This document shows positions 18,270-27,611 of a stretch of 55,939 nt of DNA, one piece after another. Positions within the stretch are counted from its first letter, which is position 1. Each line of letters starts with the position of its first letter. The DNA comes from JAGQLF01 sp964635995. GTDB lineage: Bacteria > Patescibacteriota > Dojkabacteria > J137. The stretch lies in the NCBI GenBank assembly GCA_964635995.1, contig CAZWRA010000002.1:1-55939 (forward strand), read 5' to 3'. Under the pieces are notes generated by a model. The model saw only the letters and a list, made by a program, of their open reading frames with translations. It was not told the origin of the DNA and ran no database searches. A program made the translations under genes and the position numbers.

Positions 18270-19660
18270 ATGAATGAAAACTTCCTTAAAAAAATAATTT
18301 CTGAAGGAGAGACACAAGAAGTCGAATTTAAAGCTAATTGGCCATCGAATGACACTATAAGTAAGGTTATTTGTTCTTTAGCAAATACTGTTGGAGGATT
18401 TATGATTATTGGAGTGAATGATGATGGTGAAGTAACTGGGATTGAGAAAAATAGTATAGATAAAATTCAAAGAAGAATTAGTGAGTCGAATAAAGCTATT
18501 TCCCCAGTACCTTTTATTACAGTTGGTACTTCTAAAGTTTTTTAAAAAGATGTTGTTGTAGTTGAAGTTAAGAGAGCTCAAGATACAAGCTACTATACAT
18601 ACCAAGGAGCAATTTATGTTCGAATTGGAAGTACAAATCAACGTTTAGAAGGTAAAACACAACTTGATTACTTAAGACATAGACAAATTTTATCTTTTGA
18701 TGATTCATCAGTTGAAAATGGAAAACTTAGCGACATTGATTCTGAAAAGGTAAGACTTTATTTAGATGCAAGAGGTCAAAGCGATTACTTTGATATACAT
18801 ACACTTGAACATTTTCTAATCACAAATAAACTTGCTGAAAGGCTTGATAAAAATTAATTATAAAAAATGCTGCTATTTTGTTATTCGGCAAAGATCCATC
18901 TTTCTATCATCCTCAATCAGAAGCAAAACTAGTTCAATTTGAAGGTGAGGATGCTGTAGATATTTTAGATTATAAGATTTTAAGAACTGATGTAATTAAT
19001 ACTATAGAAAGCATTATGAGCTTTTTACTTAGTAAGATTTCTAAACGAGTAGTTATAGAAGACTCGGCTAGAAGAAATGAAGAATATGAATATCCTCTTG
19101 CTGTTATAAGAGAAAGTATTGTTAATGCAGTAATACATAGAGATTATTTTAGTAAAGACTCAATACAAATTTCTCTTTTTAAAAACAGATTAGAAATTAC
19201 AAGTCCAGGATCTCTACCAAGTGAGTTATCCAAAGAACTTTTCGGAACAATATCAGTCCAGAGAAATCCTACAATGTATCGATTTTTAAGAGATTTAAGA
19301 TATGTCGAAGGATTAGGAACAGGTATACCTAGAATTAGAAGTGAAATGAGAAAGGCTGGACTTACTGAACCAGAATTCTTGATTACAGATAGTTTTATGA
19401 GAGTAATTCTTCACAATACACTAGCTCAGAGAAACTCTATGATTTATGTAGATTTAGATGATGGATTAAATTCTAGGCAGAAAAAAGCATTAAAGTTTTT
19501 AGAATCAAAAGGAAAATTAAAAGCAAGAAAATATGCTGACACGAATAAAGTTTCTTACGCAACTGCAGTAAATGAAATAAATGTGCTTATTAATTTAGGA
19601 TTAATAAAAAAAGTAGGAGCTTACAGGGGGGCTTTTTATGTTCTTTCTGAAAATAGATAG
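18270..19660 (+). pseudogene. Schlafen/AlbA_2-domain transcriptional regulator (RecG-like family), broken
   Basis: The N-terminal part (EGETQEVEFKAN, ICSLANTVGGFMIIGVNDDG) is an AlbA_2 domain; the later part (SIVNAVIHRDYF, RLEITSPGSLP, YVEGLGTGIPRI) is the GHKL-like core of the RecG-related regulators, ending in a winged-helix segment (about the last 60 aa). Two lesions split it: an in-frame TAA at 18543-18545 with homology continuing in the same frame (DVVVVEVKRAQ), and a one-base loss in the A-run at 18849-18853, after which KNAAILLFGKDPSFYHPQ continues in another frame. Repaired length is about 463 aa, normal for the family. Confidence 0.85.
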
Positions 19661-19689
19661 TATAATCCACTTATAGTTACTTCAATAAA

Positions 19690-20990
19690 ATGAGTGACGC
19701 AGAGTTTAATCATCTTATTGATGATGAATCCCTAGAATCAGTCGAGAGTACTTCTCCGGCTTTAGTTAATATTTACCGCTCTCTTGAGTCTATAAACTCC
19801 TTAGTTAATGAGTATTTGGACAACGACAGTATTGCATTAGTTGAAGGTCTTTTAATATCTGAAGATGAATTAGGAAATACTTTCTATATTATCCCTAGCA
19901 GTTTTAAAGGACCTTTTCCTACAATAATTAGTGAGAAACTAAGTGAAATGGAAGACTCATTAAAATTATTGGAGGATTCTGAAAATTCTGAGCAAATAAA
20001 ATCAATAAGAAAAGGATTAAGTAATGTAAGGTTTATCTATAAACAAGTATCAAGGCTTAATGATATATTAGTTTCACTTTCTAACCTTTTACCAGGTCAA
20101 GATAATTTAGGAATACTGACTGATTTCGTTCCAGTTTATAATCGACCGCGAATAGTTGACTATTTAATTATGGCAGATAAAGTTTGTAGAAAACTACAAG
20201 CAAATGGATTTGTAGGAATAGCTAATAGGGCTTGGGATAAAATGGATCGGGTAATAAGACTTTTAAGTGAGAAAAACGAAGATGAGATTGATGGTTTAAA
20301 TTGGGAAGAGTATGTACTGATTTCTACAGAAATTATGGTTGAGAGTCTTGAAGATAGAGATGATTTAATAAGACTTAAATTAAGCGAGGTTAGTAAGATT
20401 ATTGAAAGACTTGATGTTTGTAGATTATTTGTAAATGAGAATGAAATACTTGACTGGACTATCAGGCATAACCTGATGCTTAATTCCCTAGCAAGATCTC
20501 TAGGTAAGAGACTGGCTCATTTAAGAAATAGAATTTCTGAAATTGAAAATAAAGAAACAATTATCGATGAAAATGATGAATTTAAATTAAGAAACTTACA
20601 GGATAAGTTAAATGAAGTTATAAATGTAAGAAGTCATATGTTGACTACTCAATTAATAATTCCTACTGATTTAGAAATGGGACGGAAAATAGTGACCAAT
20701 TTCATAGAATGGATAAGTCAACAAGGACTAAGAAATTTTAGAGAGCGTTAGATGCTTATGAGATTTTGTCTGGAATTATTGAGAGTGGAAATTACCAATT
20801 TATTAGAAATGCTAGAGATATACGAAATGAAACAATAAAAGCTATTAACGACAAGTTAGACCATTTAAGAAATAAATATTCAAGACGAAGAAAAGATTCT
20901 AAAGGAACAAATATACTCTATGAAATAGAAGATCTTTATGATTGTTTAGAAAACTTTAATATGACTGTTGATTACAGTCAAGAGATCTAG
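19690..20990 (+). pseudogene. Hypothetical helical protein, frameshifted
   Basis: Reads from ATG 19690 for 353 codons to a TAG at 20749. A second frame open before and after that point continues ALDAYEILSGIIESGNYQFI to TAA 20990; adding one base near 20745 fuses them into a protein of about 433 aa. The product is acidic, nearly all helical and without membrane segments; no family recognised. A TATAAT box lies 25 nt upstream. Either a decaying gene or a consensus error. Confidence 0.6.
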
Positions 20991-21020
20991 GTTTTTCATT
21001 GGATTATGATACTATAATTA

Positions 21021-21899
21021 ATGCGAAATTTTCATTTTTTTAAAGCAAATAGTAGATTAGGATTAGTTAATATTCCTTTCGGTTCGGATAAAAATGAAAA
21101 AAATGTTGGTGTTGAACTTGCAGGAGATTCAATATTATCTAGTGATTTTTTAATTTACTTTCCTAGTCCTAAGATTAGTAGTTTTAATTTTACAGCTCCT
21201 GAGAATCTTGAAGAAGACCATCTTAAACAAATTGCAAGAGAATATAGGCAGTTTTCTGAATACATAAATACGAATTTAGATAAAGAATTTATCCAAGTTG
21301 TAATAGGAGGAGATCACAGTGTTTCTTTCTCTTCTCTACTAGCTCTTTCAAAAATAAGAAATTTAGAAAATGTATTACATATTCAGATTGATTCGCATAC
21401 TGACATTCATCTTGAGTCTACCAGTCCTTCAGGAAATTTTCATGGGATGTGGTTAAGACCTTATATCACGAGTTTTGATAATGCAAATACAGAATCATTA
21501 ATTAGTTCAAGACTAAGGCCAGAAAACATTAAATTCATAGGTAATATAATTTTTGAACAAGAAGAACAAAGAATAGTGCTTGAGAAAGGTATTCAGATAA
21601 TTAGCCAAGCTTCTATTGCTTCTCAAATGGATGATTTACTGGAATTAATAGAAAATTGTGAACATCTTCATCTGTCTATAGATATTGATGCATTTCATAA
21701 AAGTATTGCTCCTGCGACAGGAATCCCAGCAGAAAGAGGGCTTTATCTTGAAGAAATTATTGAAATAATTAAGACGGCCTCAATTAAACAGAATATTTCG
21801 ATTGATCTAGTCGAGGTAAATCCAAAAAGAGCTGGATCAGAGCAGACAATTGCTTTAGCACAGAAAATACTTGCTAGACTTGCAGGGTTAGAAGTTTAG
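21021..21899 (+). CDS. Arginase/agmatinase-family metallohydrolase
   Basis: Ureohydrolases cleave guanidino compounds with a binuclear Mn centre. All metal-binding blocks are visible in the 292-aa protein: GGDHS (about 95-99), IDSHTDIH (about 124-131, the usual DAHxD with Ser for Ala), LSIDIDAF (about 217-224) and LVEVNP near the C-terminus. The substrate (arginine, agmatine, formimidoylglutamate or other) cannot be told. Length is normal. TATAAT lies only 2 nt from the ATG. It directly precedes the tRNA-Ser gene and the mobile island. Confidence 0.9.
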   Translation: MRNFHFFKANSRLGLVNIPFGSDKNEKNVGVELAGDSILSSDFLIYFPSPKISSFNFTAPENLEEDHLKQIAREYRQFSEYINTNLDKEFIQVVIGGDHSVSFSSLLALSKIRNLENVLHIQIDSHTDIHLESTSPSGNFHGMWLRPYITSFDNANTESLISSRLRPENIKFIGNIIFEQEEQRIVLEKGIQIISQASIASQMDDLLELIENCEHLHLSIDIDAFHKSIAPATGIPAERGLYLEEIIEIIKTASIKQNISIDLVEVNPKRAGSEQTIALAQKILARLAGLEV

Positions 21900-21924
21900 C
21901 CTTCTGGAATTTAATGTATTATTG

Positions 21925-21930
21925 TATAAT
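21925..21930 (+). promoter_or_regulatory. -10 box of tRNA-Ser
   Basis: TATAAT, with the tRNA 5' end 12 nt downstream, so only a few leader bases would be trimmed. Confidence 0.5.
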
Positions 21931-21942
21931 TCAGGTACGTTT

Positions 21943-22033
21943 GGAGAGGTACCCAAGTGGTTGAAGGGGCGGGTTTGCTAAACCCGTAGTAGGATTTATC
22001 CTAGCGAGGGTTCGAATCCCTTCCTCTCCGCCA
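21943..22033 (+). tRNA. tRNA-Ser (anticodon GCU)
   Basis: Cloverleaf with acceptor GGAGAGG/CCTCTCC, anticodon stem and loop CGGGTTTGCTAAACCCG (anticodon GCT), a long class-II variable arm and T-loop GGTTCGAATCCC; CCA is encoded. Reads AGC/AGT codons. The minus-strand serine integrase ends inside this gene, so its 3' half is the likely attachment site of the neighbouring island. Confidence 0.97.
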
Positions 22034-23473
22034 GTCAGAACGGCTGGTATTTTTAGCCATGATATCAAACGGAGGAATCCAGTCCCAGCTTAGCTTTTCG
22101 TCTTTTAAAATAAAGTTCGAGCCAACAGAATGTAGTGTTGCTTTTCTATCCGCATCAGTTCCTTTGCTGAATACTAAATGTGCGGTATAACAAGTGATTG
22201 CGAGGTTCTTCTGCTGTTCGAGCCATTGTTTTCCAACACTTTCAATTTCTTCAAGATTATCTTCAATATTTGACATCTCGACATCAATTTCATTTTTCAT
22301 ATCTTCAAAATCAACTTCATCAATTTTTCCATCTACAAATTTTTCAAGTAGACTCTTTCTCTTTTTTGCAATCTTTCTTTGTTCAGACTGCCAGAATTCT
22401 ATACTAGAAAGATGTGTATCGTGATCTTCTTTCTGTCCAAGTTTTAATGCATCAAGCATAAGTGAAAATATCTCATCATCTATGGCAATTTGATTTAGTA
22501 CCTCTGCTATTTGCTCTTCAAGTTTATCGCTTCGCATATACTTCTTTTGAGAACATTCACCTCTTTTCTTTGCGCATCTGTAATAGGTAAAACCTTTTTG
22601 TAGTTCTGCCGTTATTGAACAACCGCACTCACAACAGGTCATCATCCCAGTGAATAGGAAGTATTTCTTTTCTTTTTTGAAGTGTTCAGGCTTACCTCTT
22701 TGTTTAAGTACCTTTTGAACTTGTAAGAATGTTCCAGTGTTTATCATTTTTTTGTGAACTCCTTTATATCTTTTGCCACTATATAACATAATTCCCATAT
22801 AGAAAGGATTTGTAAGGATTCTCTGAACTGAGCTTTTTGATAATGGTTTACCAGTCTTTCCTTTCAATCCACAATTATATGATAACTGAGCTAGATCTTT
22901 AAGTGAATATTGTCCCTGTGCAAATTCATGGAACATTTTCTGTATTACTGGGAATAGTAAGCTATCGGGGAGTATTGTCTTATCAGCTTTATCATTTGTG
23001 TAGCCGATAGGTGCGACAGTCGGCCATACTCCTTTTCTAAGTTTTTCTCGTTGACCTCTACGAACGTTTTGACTTAGATTATCTATATAGTATTTAGATT
23101 GTCCAAATGCAAGAGAAAGCGTGAATTTACCTTGTGGACTGTTATCAACCCAATATGTAGGGAATTTCAGATCTTTTATAAGACCTTGATCCATCATGTA
23201 AATAACCTTTCCACCATCTACTGAGTTTCTTGCGAGCCTATCTGGATGCCAAGCAACTATTCCTTCTGCTTTTCCTTGCTCAAGATCTATAAGCATTTGA
23301 TTAAATATTTCCCTTCCGGGCATTTTTGCTGTTTTTGATTTTTCGTAAACCTTTACTATTTCAATACCTTCTTTCTTTGCATATTCCTCAAGCTCAGTGA
23401 TTTGAGCTTGTATAGACTGTACTTGTCTATTGTCTTCATCTGTTGATTTTCTACAATATGTAAAATACTTAAT
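22001..23473 (-). CDS. Large serine recombinase (integrase), 3' end inside tRNA-Ser
   Basis: Site-specific recombinase of the resolvase/integrase family. The first ATG (23323) would omit the catalytic region, but the frame is open upstream and reads KYFTYCRKSTDEDNRQVQS, placing Ser at position 10 if translation begins at ATT 23471-23473, a rare start codon. Then GIVAWHPDRLARN, a recombinase domain with PIGYTND, a zinc ribbon (CCECGCSI and YRCAKKRGEC) and a coiled coil (about 370-410). The last residues, RRGRDSNPR, are antisense of tRNA-Ser, with the stop in its variable arm. Probably functional if the ATT start works. Confidence 0.88.
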   Translation of the reverse strand: MKYFTYCRKSTDEDNRQVQSIQAQITELEEYAKKEGIEIVKVYEKSKTAKMPGREIFNQMLIDLEQGKAEGIVAWHPDRLARNSVDGGKVIYMMDQGLIKDLKFPTYWVDNSPQGKFTLSLAFGQSKYYIDNLSQNVRRGQREKLRKGVWPTVAPIGYTNDKADKTILPDSLLFPVIQKMFHEFAQGQYSLKDLAQLSYNCGLKGKTGKPLSKSSVQRILTNPFYMGIMLYSGKRYKGVHKKMINTGTFLQVQKVLKQRGKPEHFKKEKKYFLFTGMMTCCECGCSITAELQKGFTYYRCAKKRGECSQKKYMRSDKLEEQIAEVLNQIAIDDEIFSLMLDALKLGQKEDHDTHLSSIEFWQSEQRKIAKKRKSLLEKFVDGKIDEVDFEDMKNEIDVEMSNIEDNLEEIESVGKQWLEQQKNLAITCYTAHLVFSKGTDADRKATLHSVGSNFILKDEKLSWDWIPPFDIMAKNTSRSDWRRGRDSNPR

Positions 23474-23475
23474 AT

Positions 23476-23604
23476 TTAATAGTTTTCTACGGTTATTTTT
23501 CTAATTACTTTCCCTACAACCCTAAAGCTAGGATCATCTACTTTTATTGGTTTAAAGTCTTCATTTTCAGGGTAGAATAAGCTCAGATAAGTAGGTGGAT
23601 TGAT
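23476..23604 (-). pseudogene. LexA/S24-type peptidase C-terminal fragment
   Basis: An open minus-strand frame ends at TAA 23476-23478, two nt before the integrase ATT start. It reads YLSLFYPENEDFKPIKV, then FRVVGKVIRKITV, resembling the C-terminal strand pair of S24 (LexA/CI-like) repressors. The upstream part is missing where a transposase ORF begins. Probably the remains of the repressor that once preceded and regulated the integrase, with coupling of its stop to the integrase start. Confidence 0.5.
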
Positions 23605-24231
23605 TTGCTCCAACTTCCCTTCTCTAGATGCACTAAACAATATATTGATAAAGCTAGAAAGAAGATTGATTCTATTGAAAAGTTAAAGGAATACGTGCCT
23701 GAATTAGATGTAATACTATATGCAACTGAAAGACCTGTACTTACTGATTCTAATTCTAAAGATCTTTTCTCCGGTAAAAAGAATTTCTGTACAGTTAAAA
23801 ATATTGTTTGTGTTACTCGGAATACCAAGGAGATAGTATATTCATCAGAAACATTCCAAGGTGCAAGACATGATAAATTCAGGTTTGATCAGATTAAAGA
23901 TGATTTATCAAGGTTATGGAATTTGCTATTAGACTTAGGATTCATTAGAGTTGACAAAGAAATTAGTAACAAATGTTTTTTACCATACAAATCATTACCA
24001 AAGCAAGAGCTTTCAGAGTATGAGATACAGCAAAACAAAGTACTATCATCACAAAGATGTAGAGGGGAACATGTCTTTGCACAGATGAAACAATTCAAAA
24101 TACTTTCGGATGAATTCAGAGGATCCTCACGGCTGTGTAATGAATCCTTTCAAGCAATCGCAGGGGTTTACAATTTCAGAAGACAATCAAGGAAAAGAAA
24201 TATCCAAGATAGTAAAAAGATGAATGGCTAA
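23605..24231 (+). pseudogene. IS5-family (DDE_Tnp_4-like) transposase, degenerate
   Basis: The 208 residues match the catalytic core of IS5-type transposases: ILYATERPV, LFSGKKNFCTVK, GARHDKF and GEHVFAQMKQFKIL, ending in AIAGVYNFRRQ. The N-terminal DNA-binding part is missing and the frame opens with TTG. The first catalytic Asp, expected before ATER, appears to be Tyr (TAT, one change from GAT), so it is probably inactive. It interrupts the S24 fragment. I could not find clear terminal inverted repeats. Confidence 0.75.
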
Positions 24232-24320
24232 CGCCTTTCATCTTTTTATTTCGCATAAAGCTCTCAGAAGAGTTTCTATTCACATTTCAAACTCGAGCTT
24301 AGTAATGTCACAGATTTGAG

Positions 24321-24463
24321 CAACTTAGAGAGCTAGTAGAGTCAATATACACTCAAATCTACTATAACAACAATGAGCAGATCCATACTAAACTGAAGAT
24401 GTCACCAGTCGAGTTTAGAAAAGGACAAATTATCTTAATTGTCGGGGACTTGCCAATATAATA
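24321..24463 (+). pseudogene. IS3-type transposase C-terminal remnant
   Basis: A frame beginning around CAA CTT at 24321 reads YTQIYYNNNEQIHTKLKMSP, then VEFRKGQ, and stops at TAA 24463: the typical end of an integrase-core (rve) transposase. Nothing upstream continues it. The stretch 24232-24320 between the two transposase pieces holds nothing I recognise. Confidence 0.6.
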
Positions 24464-24472
24464 AATAAAATG

Positions 24473-24823
24473 TCATTTTTTTGTTGTCTTCACAGTCCTA
24501 TCAACAAAATCAACAGCTTCATGGATAAGGGGCATTCGTCGCTCAAGGTCAGCTAAAGAATCTAGGTGTAAAAAAACCCAGCTTTTGCCCATCCGTCTGT
24601 TACCAAATGGCCCTTCAGCATGAGCATTTTTATCTGCTGTAATAAGATCCTCAGCTTTCTTTGGGTCTAACTTAATAAATAAATTATCATTATAGTGACA
24701 GATAGCTAACTTGCCTGAGACATAATAACCCGGGCAACCAAACATTAGCCCAGGCTCTATCCTTTTGTCGCTAAGCAATTTTTCATCTAAATAATCTTTA
24801 AATTCAGGTAAATAATTTTTCAT
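24473..24823 (-). CDS. TfoX N-terminal-domain protein
   Basis: The 116-aa protein matches the TfoX_N family: GLMFGCPGYYVSGKLAICHY, a hydrophobic strand NLFIKLDPKKA and the Gly-rich GPFGNRRMGKSWVFL. TfoX_N occurs in competence regulators but also in many small proteins of unknown role, so a link to DNA uptake is speculative. It stands alone among mobile remnants. A TATAAA box 7 nt before the ATG suggests a leaderless mRNA. Confidence 0.8.
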   Translation of the reverse strand: MKNYLPEFKDYLDEKLLSDKRIEPGLMFGCPGYYVSGKLAICHYNDNLFIKLDPKKAEDLITADKNAHAEGPFGNRRMGKSWVFLHLDSLADLERRMPLIHEAVDFVDRTVKTTKK

Positions 24824-25002
24824 AATCTAATTTATAATATCACTAATGTTATTAAATACAAATTAATGCCTGTTATAAGCTGAATTAATAATGGTTATTT
24901 TAGCAATTTGATGGTTTATGTCTAAAGATATTTGGGGTATGTGTATTTTAATCAAAGAATTTTGTATGAGAAAAGTTCGAGCGACGTTCCATGCTCCCCG
25001 TT

Positions 25003-25023
25003 CTACTTCGCTAAAGCTACGTA
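25003..25023 (+). repeat. Left arm of inverted repeat around the GIY-YIG gene
   Basis: CTACTTCGCTAAAGCTACGTA; its reverse complement recurs at 25302-25322 with one mismatch (20 of 21). On the minus strand it reads like the 3' end of a second GIY-YIG gene. Confidence 0.8.
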
Positions 25024-25058
25024 AAACTCTATAACTAAAAATCACCTTTGTAAGTAAA

Positions 25059-25322
25059 ATGTATTTTGTCTATATACTTGTATCAAAAAAGAAACTTGCA
25101 TGATCTTATGTTGGAATGACACGTAATTTAAACATAAGGATTAATGAACACAAAGCGGGCAAGTCTAAGTACACGTCAGCTTACTTACCAGTTGATATTC
25201 ACTCATACATCGCTGTTGCTACAAAAGAACATGCTAGGAAACTCGAGCAATATTTTAAAACTGGTTCAGGCATAGCATTTATGAAAAAAAGAATTTTAAA
25301 CTACGAAGCTTTAGCGAAGTAG
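25059..25322 (+). pseudogene. GIY-YIG nuclease-domain protein with in-frame TGA
   Basis: ATG 25059 begins MYFVYILVSKKK, a TGA follows at 25101-25103, and the same frame continues SYVGMTRNLNIRINEHKAGK and ends KKRILNYEALAK. With the TGA read as an amino acid this is a complete 87-aa UvrC/YhbQ-type GIY-YIG domain: the two motif halves (YIL and YVG), Arg of the helix and the later Glu are present. Homologues often have Trp near that position, so TGG to TGA is likely. The stop codon lies within the right arm of a 21-bp inverted repeat. Confidence 0.75.
25302..25322 (-). repeat. Right arm of inverted repeat around the GIY-YIG gene
   Basis: TACGAAGCTTTAGCGAAGTAG, the reverse complement of 25003-25023 with one mismatch. 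It encodes the last residues (YEALAK, stop) of the GIY-YIG gene. Confidence 0.8.
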
Positions 25323-25500
25323 TTCTCTTCCTCTCAGCCAGACAATACGATCTGGCGTGTTTACATCCATTACCGTTTCTGACCAAGGCTTTCTAAAGTT
25401 CCAACGTACTATTTTTTTATCAAGAATTAGCTTCTTACCAGAAGCTTGACCTCGTATTTTTATGGACTGTTTTAAGTAAATAGCAATAAGTTTAAAATTT
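25323..25500 (-). pseudogene. C-terminal remnant of another serine recombinase
   Basis: The minus strand has an open frame reading SGKKLILDKKIVRWNFRKPW, then SETVMDV. This resembles the C-terminal strand pair of the nearby integrase (FILKDEKLSWDWIPPFDIM). It runs into the GIY-YIG inverted repeat, where it stops. Only about 55 residues remain, and the assignment is by pattern only. The rest of the stretch up to 25574 holds nothing recognisable. Confidence 0.4.
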
Positions 25501-25574
25501 TGTATTGCAACACAAAGACAAAAGAGAATATATAATGTTATTCTCTAATCAGAATATCTAAAACTCTTATCTAA

Positions 25575-26840
25575 ATGAATAAATTCAAGATCTTCTCGAC
25601 TTTTATGGCTGTCGCCATTTTCTTTAATTCTTTTCTTCCTATCGCTTTATCTAAGATATCAGCGGATACATTAATAGAATCAGTTGATATTGAACTCACA
25701 ACGAATGTAACAAAAAATCCTTTATTAGGAAATAGCGGTAATGTTGAACTCACGTTAACTAATACAAGTAGTGTAAGGATATATCACGTTGGATTTAACT
25801 TAGATCTTCCTGAAGAAGTGACTTTTAATAGCTCTTTACCAATTATTAATAATAGTGAAGCAAATATTTTTAATCCAACTCAAAGTAATTCTAATGAAGT
25901 TAAATGGGAAAATATTACTGATCTTCTACCAAACGAATCTGTAAAAATTCATTTTGCTCTGAATTTTGAAGGTGAACCGACATACTATATTAATGATCAT
26001 GTAATCTTTATAGCTTCAGCTAATGCATCATACTCACCAATTTTTGTAGGACAAATGGTGGAAGAAAAAACATTTAGAACTGTTATTAGGGGAGCTGAAG
26101 TTTCAACTAATACAGATGATTATATAAAAGAAGCTTTAGTTGGCGAAGAATTAACAAGAGAAATTGAAATTAAAAATAATCCAGAAAAAGGAACTATTGA
26201 AGGAGAGGGGGTAACTATTACAGAAACACTTGAAGATGGAATTAAGTACGAGTGGGAAAGTGAGTAGTTAATTAATGATATTGATGAGGAAGGTTATGAC
26301 TATGAGTTTAGAGCAGAGGAACAAGCGGATGGCCAAACACTTTTAGAATGGATAATAGATTCATTAAAAAAAGAGAATTATGAGAATCCTATTAATATTG
26401 AATACAACATTAAGGTGCCCTACAAAAAAGATACAGGAGTGGTCGTTAAAGAAAATGAAGAGATAAATATAGAAAGTCAAGTTGAAGCATATTACAGAAC
26501 TAGAGAAAGTGATTCAGAGTTAATTGATCTTACTAATACAGATACATTTAGATCTAAGTACATTCAAGCTAATAAATCTAGGGATAAGAATGTTGTAAAT
26601 CCAGGTGATTTAATTAACTATAAGATAAACCTTAAAGCTTCAGAATATTATGGTTATCAAAATTTAGTAATTACAGATGTTCTGCCGAATGGATTATCAT
26701 TTCAAGACTCAGAGACTCCTACTGAGTTAATAACAGAAAACATAGATGGAACAACTACTATTATTTGGAAACTATCAAATTTAGAACCTCAGGATAATTT
26801 TTCAATAAACTACTCTACTAAACTGTACCCATTTGTCTAG
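25575..26840 (+). pseudogene. Secreted DUF11-like surface protein, interrupted and truncated
   Basis: Begins with a signal peptide (MNKFKIFSTFMAVAIFFNSF, cleavage near SADT), then beta-sandwich repeats of the DUF11 / conserved-repeat type (LTNTSSVRIYHVGFNLDLP; VVNPGDLINYKINL; LVITDVLPNGLSF). An in-frame TAG at 26265-26267 interrupts it and homologous sequence continues in the same frame. The 3' end is lost: the frame stops at the centre of the 40-bp palindrome at 26819-26858. Such proteins usually end in a membrane anchor, missing here. Confidence 0.75.
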
Positions 26841-26858
26841 ACAAATGGGTACAGTTTA
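26819..26858. repeat. 40-bp perfect palindrome at a two-gene junction
   Basis: Two uninterrupted 20-bp arms centred on CTAG; the left arm contains ACTGTACCCATTTGTCT. No T-run follows on either strand, so it is not an ordinary terminator. The surface protein loses its 3' end and the ABC ATPase its 5' end exactly here. Confidence 0.95.
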
Positions 26859-27444
26859 AGCAATTTTAGGTAAATCTGGATCTGGAAAGTCTACCCTACT
26901 TAATATTGTTGGCTTACTAGATAGATATACATCTGGCAAATATTATATAGAAGGCAAAGATGTTGAAGAATACAAAGGTGATGAATTGGCTAAATTCAGG
27001 GCATTAACTTTTGGTTTTATCTTTCAACAATTTAATCTTCTTCCTAAACTAAGTGTTATAGAAAATGTAACAATGCCTGTTGCATATTCAAGAGACAAAA
27101 TAAAAATAAAAAATAAACATCAAAAGACATTAGAATTATTAGAGCTTCTTGAAATACTTGATCAGGCTCAGAAACCTCCAAGACTTCTTTCAGGTGGTCA
27201 ACAACAAAGAGTTGCTATAGCTAGAAGCTTAATGAATGATCCTAGAGTAATTATTGGTGATGAACCTACCGGATCCCTAGATAGTAAGACTGCAAATCAG
27301 ATTCTTGATCTTATATTCGATTTAAATAAAAGACTAAAGGTAACTTTAATATTAGTAACACACGATGAGGATCTTGCATATAAGTGTAAAAGGATTGTTA
27401 AGCTTAAAGATGGCAAGATTGATAACGACTTTAAAGTTAAATAG
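26859..27444 (+). pseudogene. MacB/LolD-type ABC ATPase, 5' truncated
   Basis: Sequence after the palindrome reads AILGKSGSGKST (Walker A), then FGFIFQQFNLLP (Q-loop), LSGGQQQRVAIARSL (signature), VIIGDEPTGSLD (Walker B) and the LVTHD switch His, ending normally at 27444. The first 35 or so residues are missing and an in-frame TAA precedes the Walker A region, so there is no proper start; the first later start-like codon (TTG 26986) would omit Walker A. This family energises lipoprotein or peptide export; no permease gene is near. Confidence 0.85.
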
Positions 27445-27540
27445 TTTTTTTGTATTACAATACAATGCAACAAATATTTTCCTAATGCTATAAATTAACT
27501 AGTAAGCTGATTGTGGGAATAAGCTTACGGTGTAGCGTTT

Positions 27541-27563
27541 GGTCCGGTGTTTAACATCGGACC
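27541..27563. other. Hairpin in a gene-free stretch
   Basis: GGTCCGGTG, 5-nt loop, CATCGGACC forms a 9-bp stem (one G-T pair) with no T-run. It sits between the ABC remnant and a small unknown gene; function unknown. Confidence 0.35.
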
Positions 27564-27611
27564 GACATTAAAATCATATTTATGATAACATGAGAAACAC
27601 TCTCTTTTTGC

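Noticed and set aside
22001..23323. Integrase starting at ATG 23323
   Set aside because: This would drop the catalytic Ser and the first 50 residues, which are readable upstream in the same frame.
24863..25045. Small minus-strand protein containing FSEVERGAWNVART
   Set aside because: It covers the left arm of the inverted repeat and no start signal; more likely non-coding or the tail of a lost gene.
26819..26858. Rho-independent terminator
   Set aside because: No T-run follows on either strand and the stem has no normal loop.
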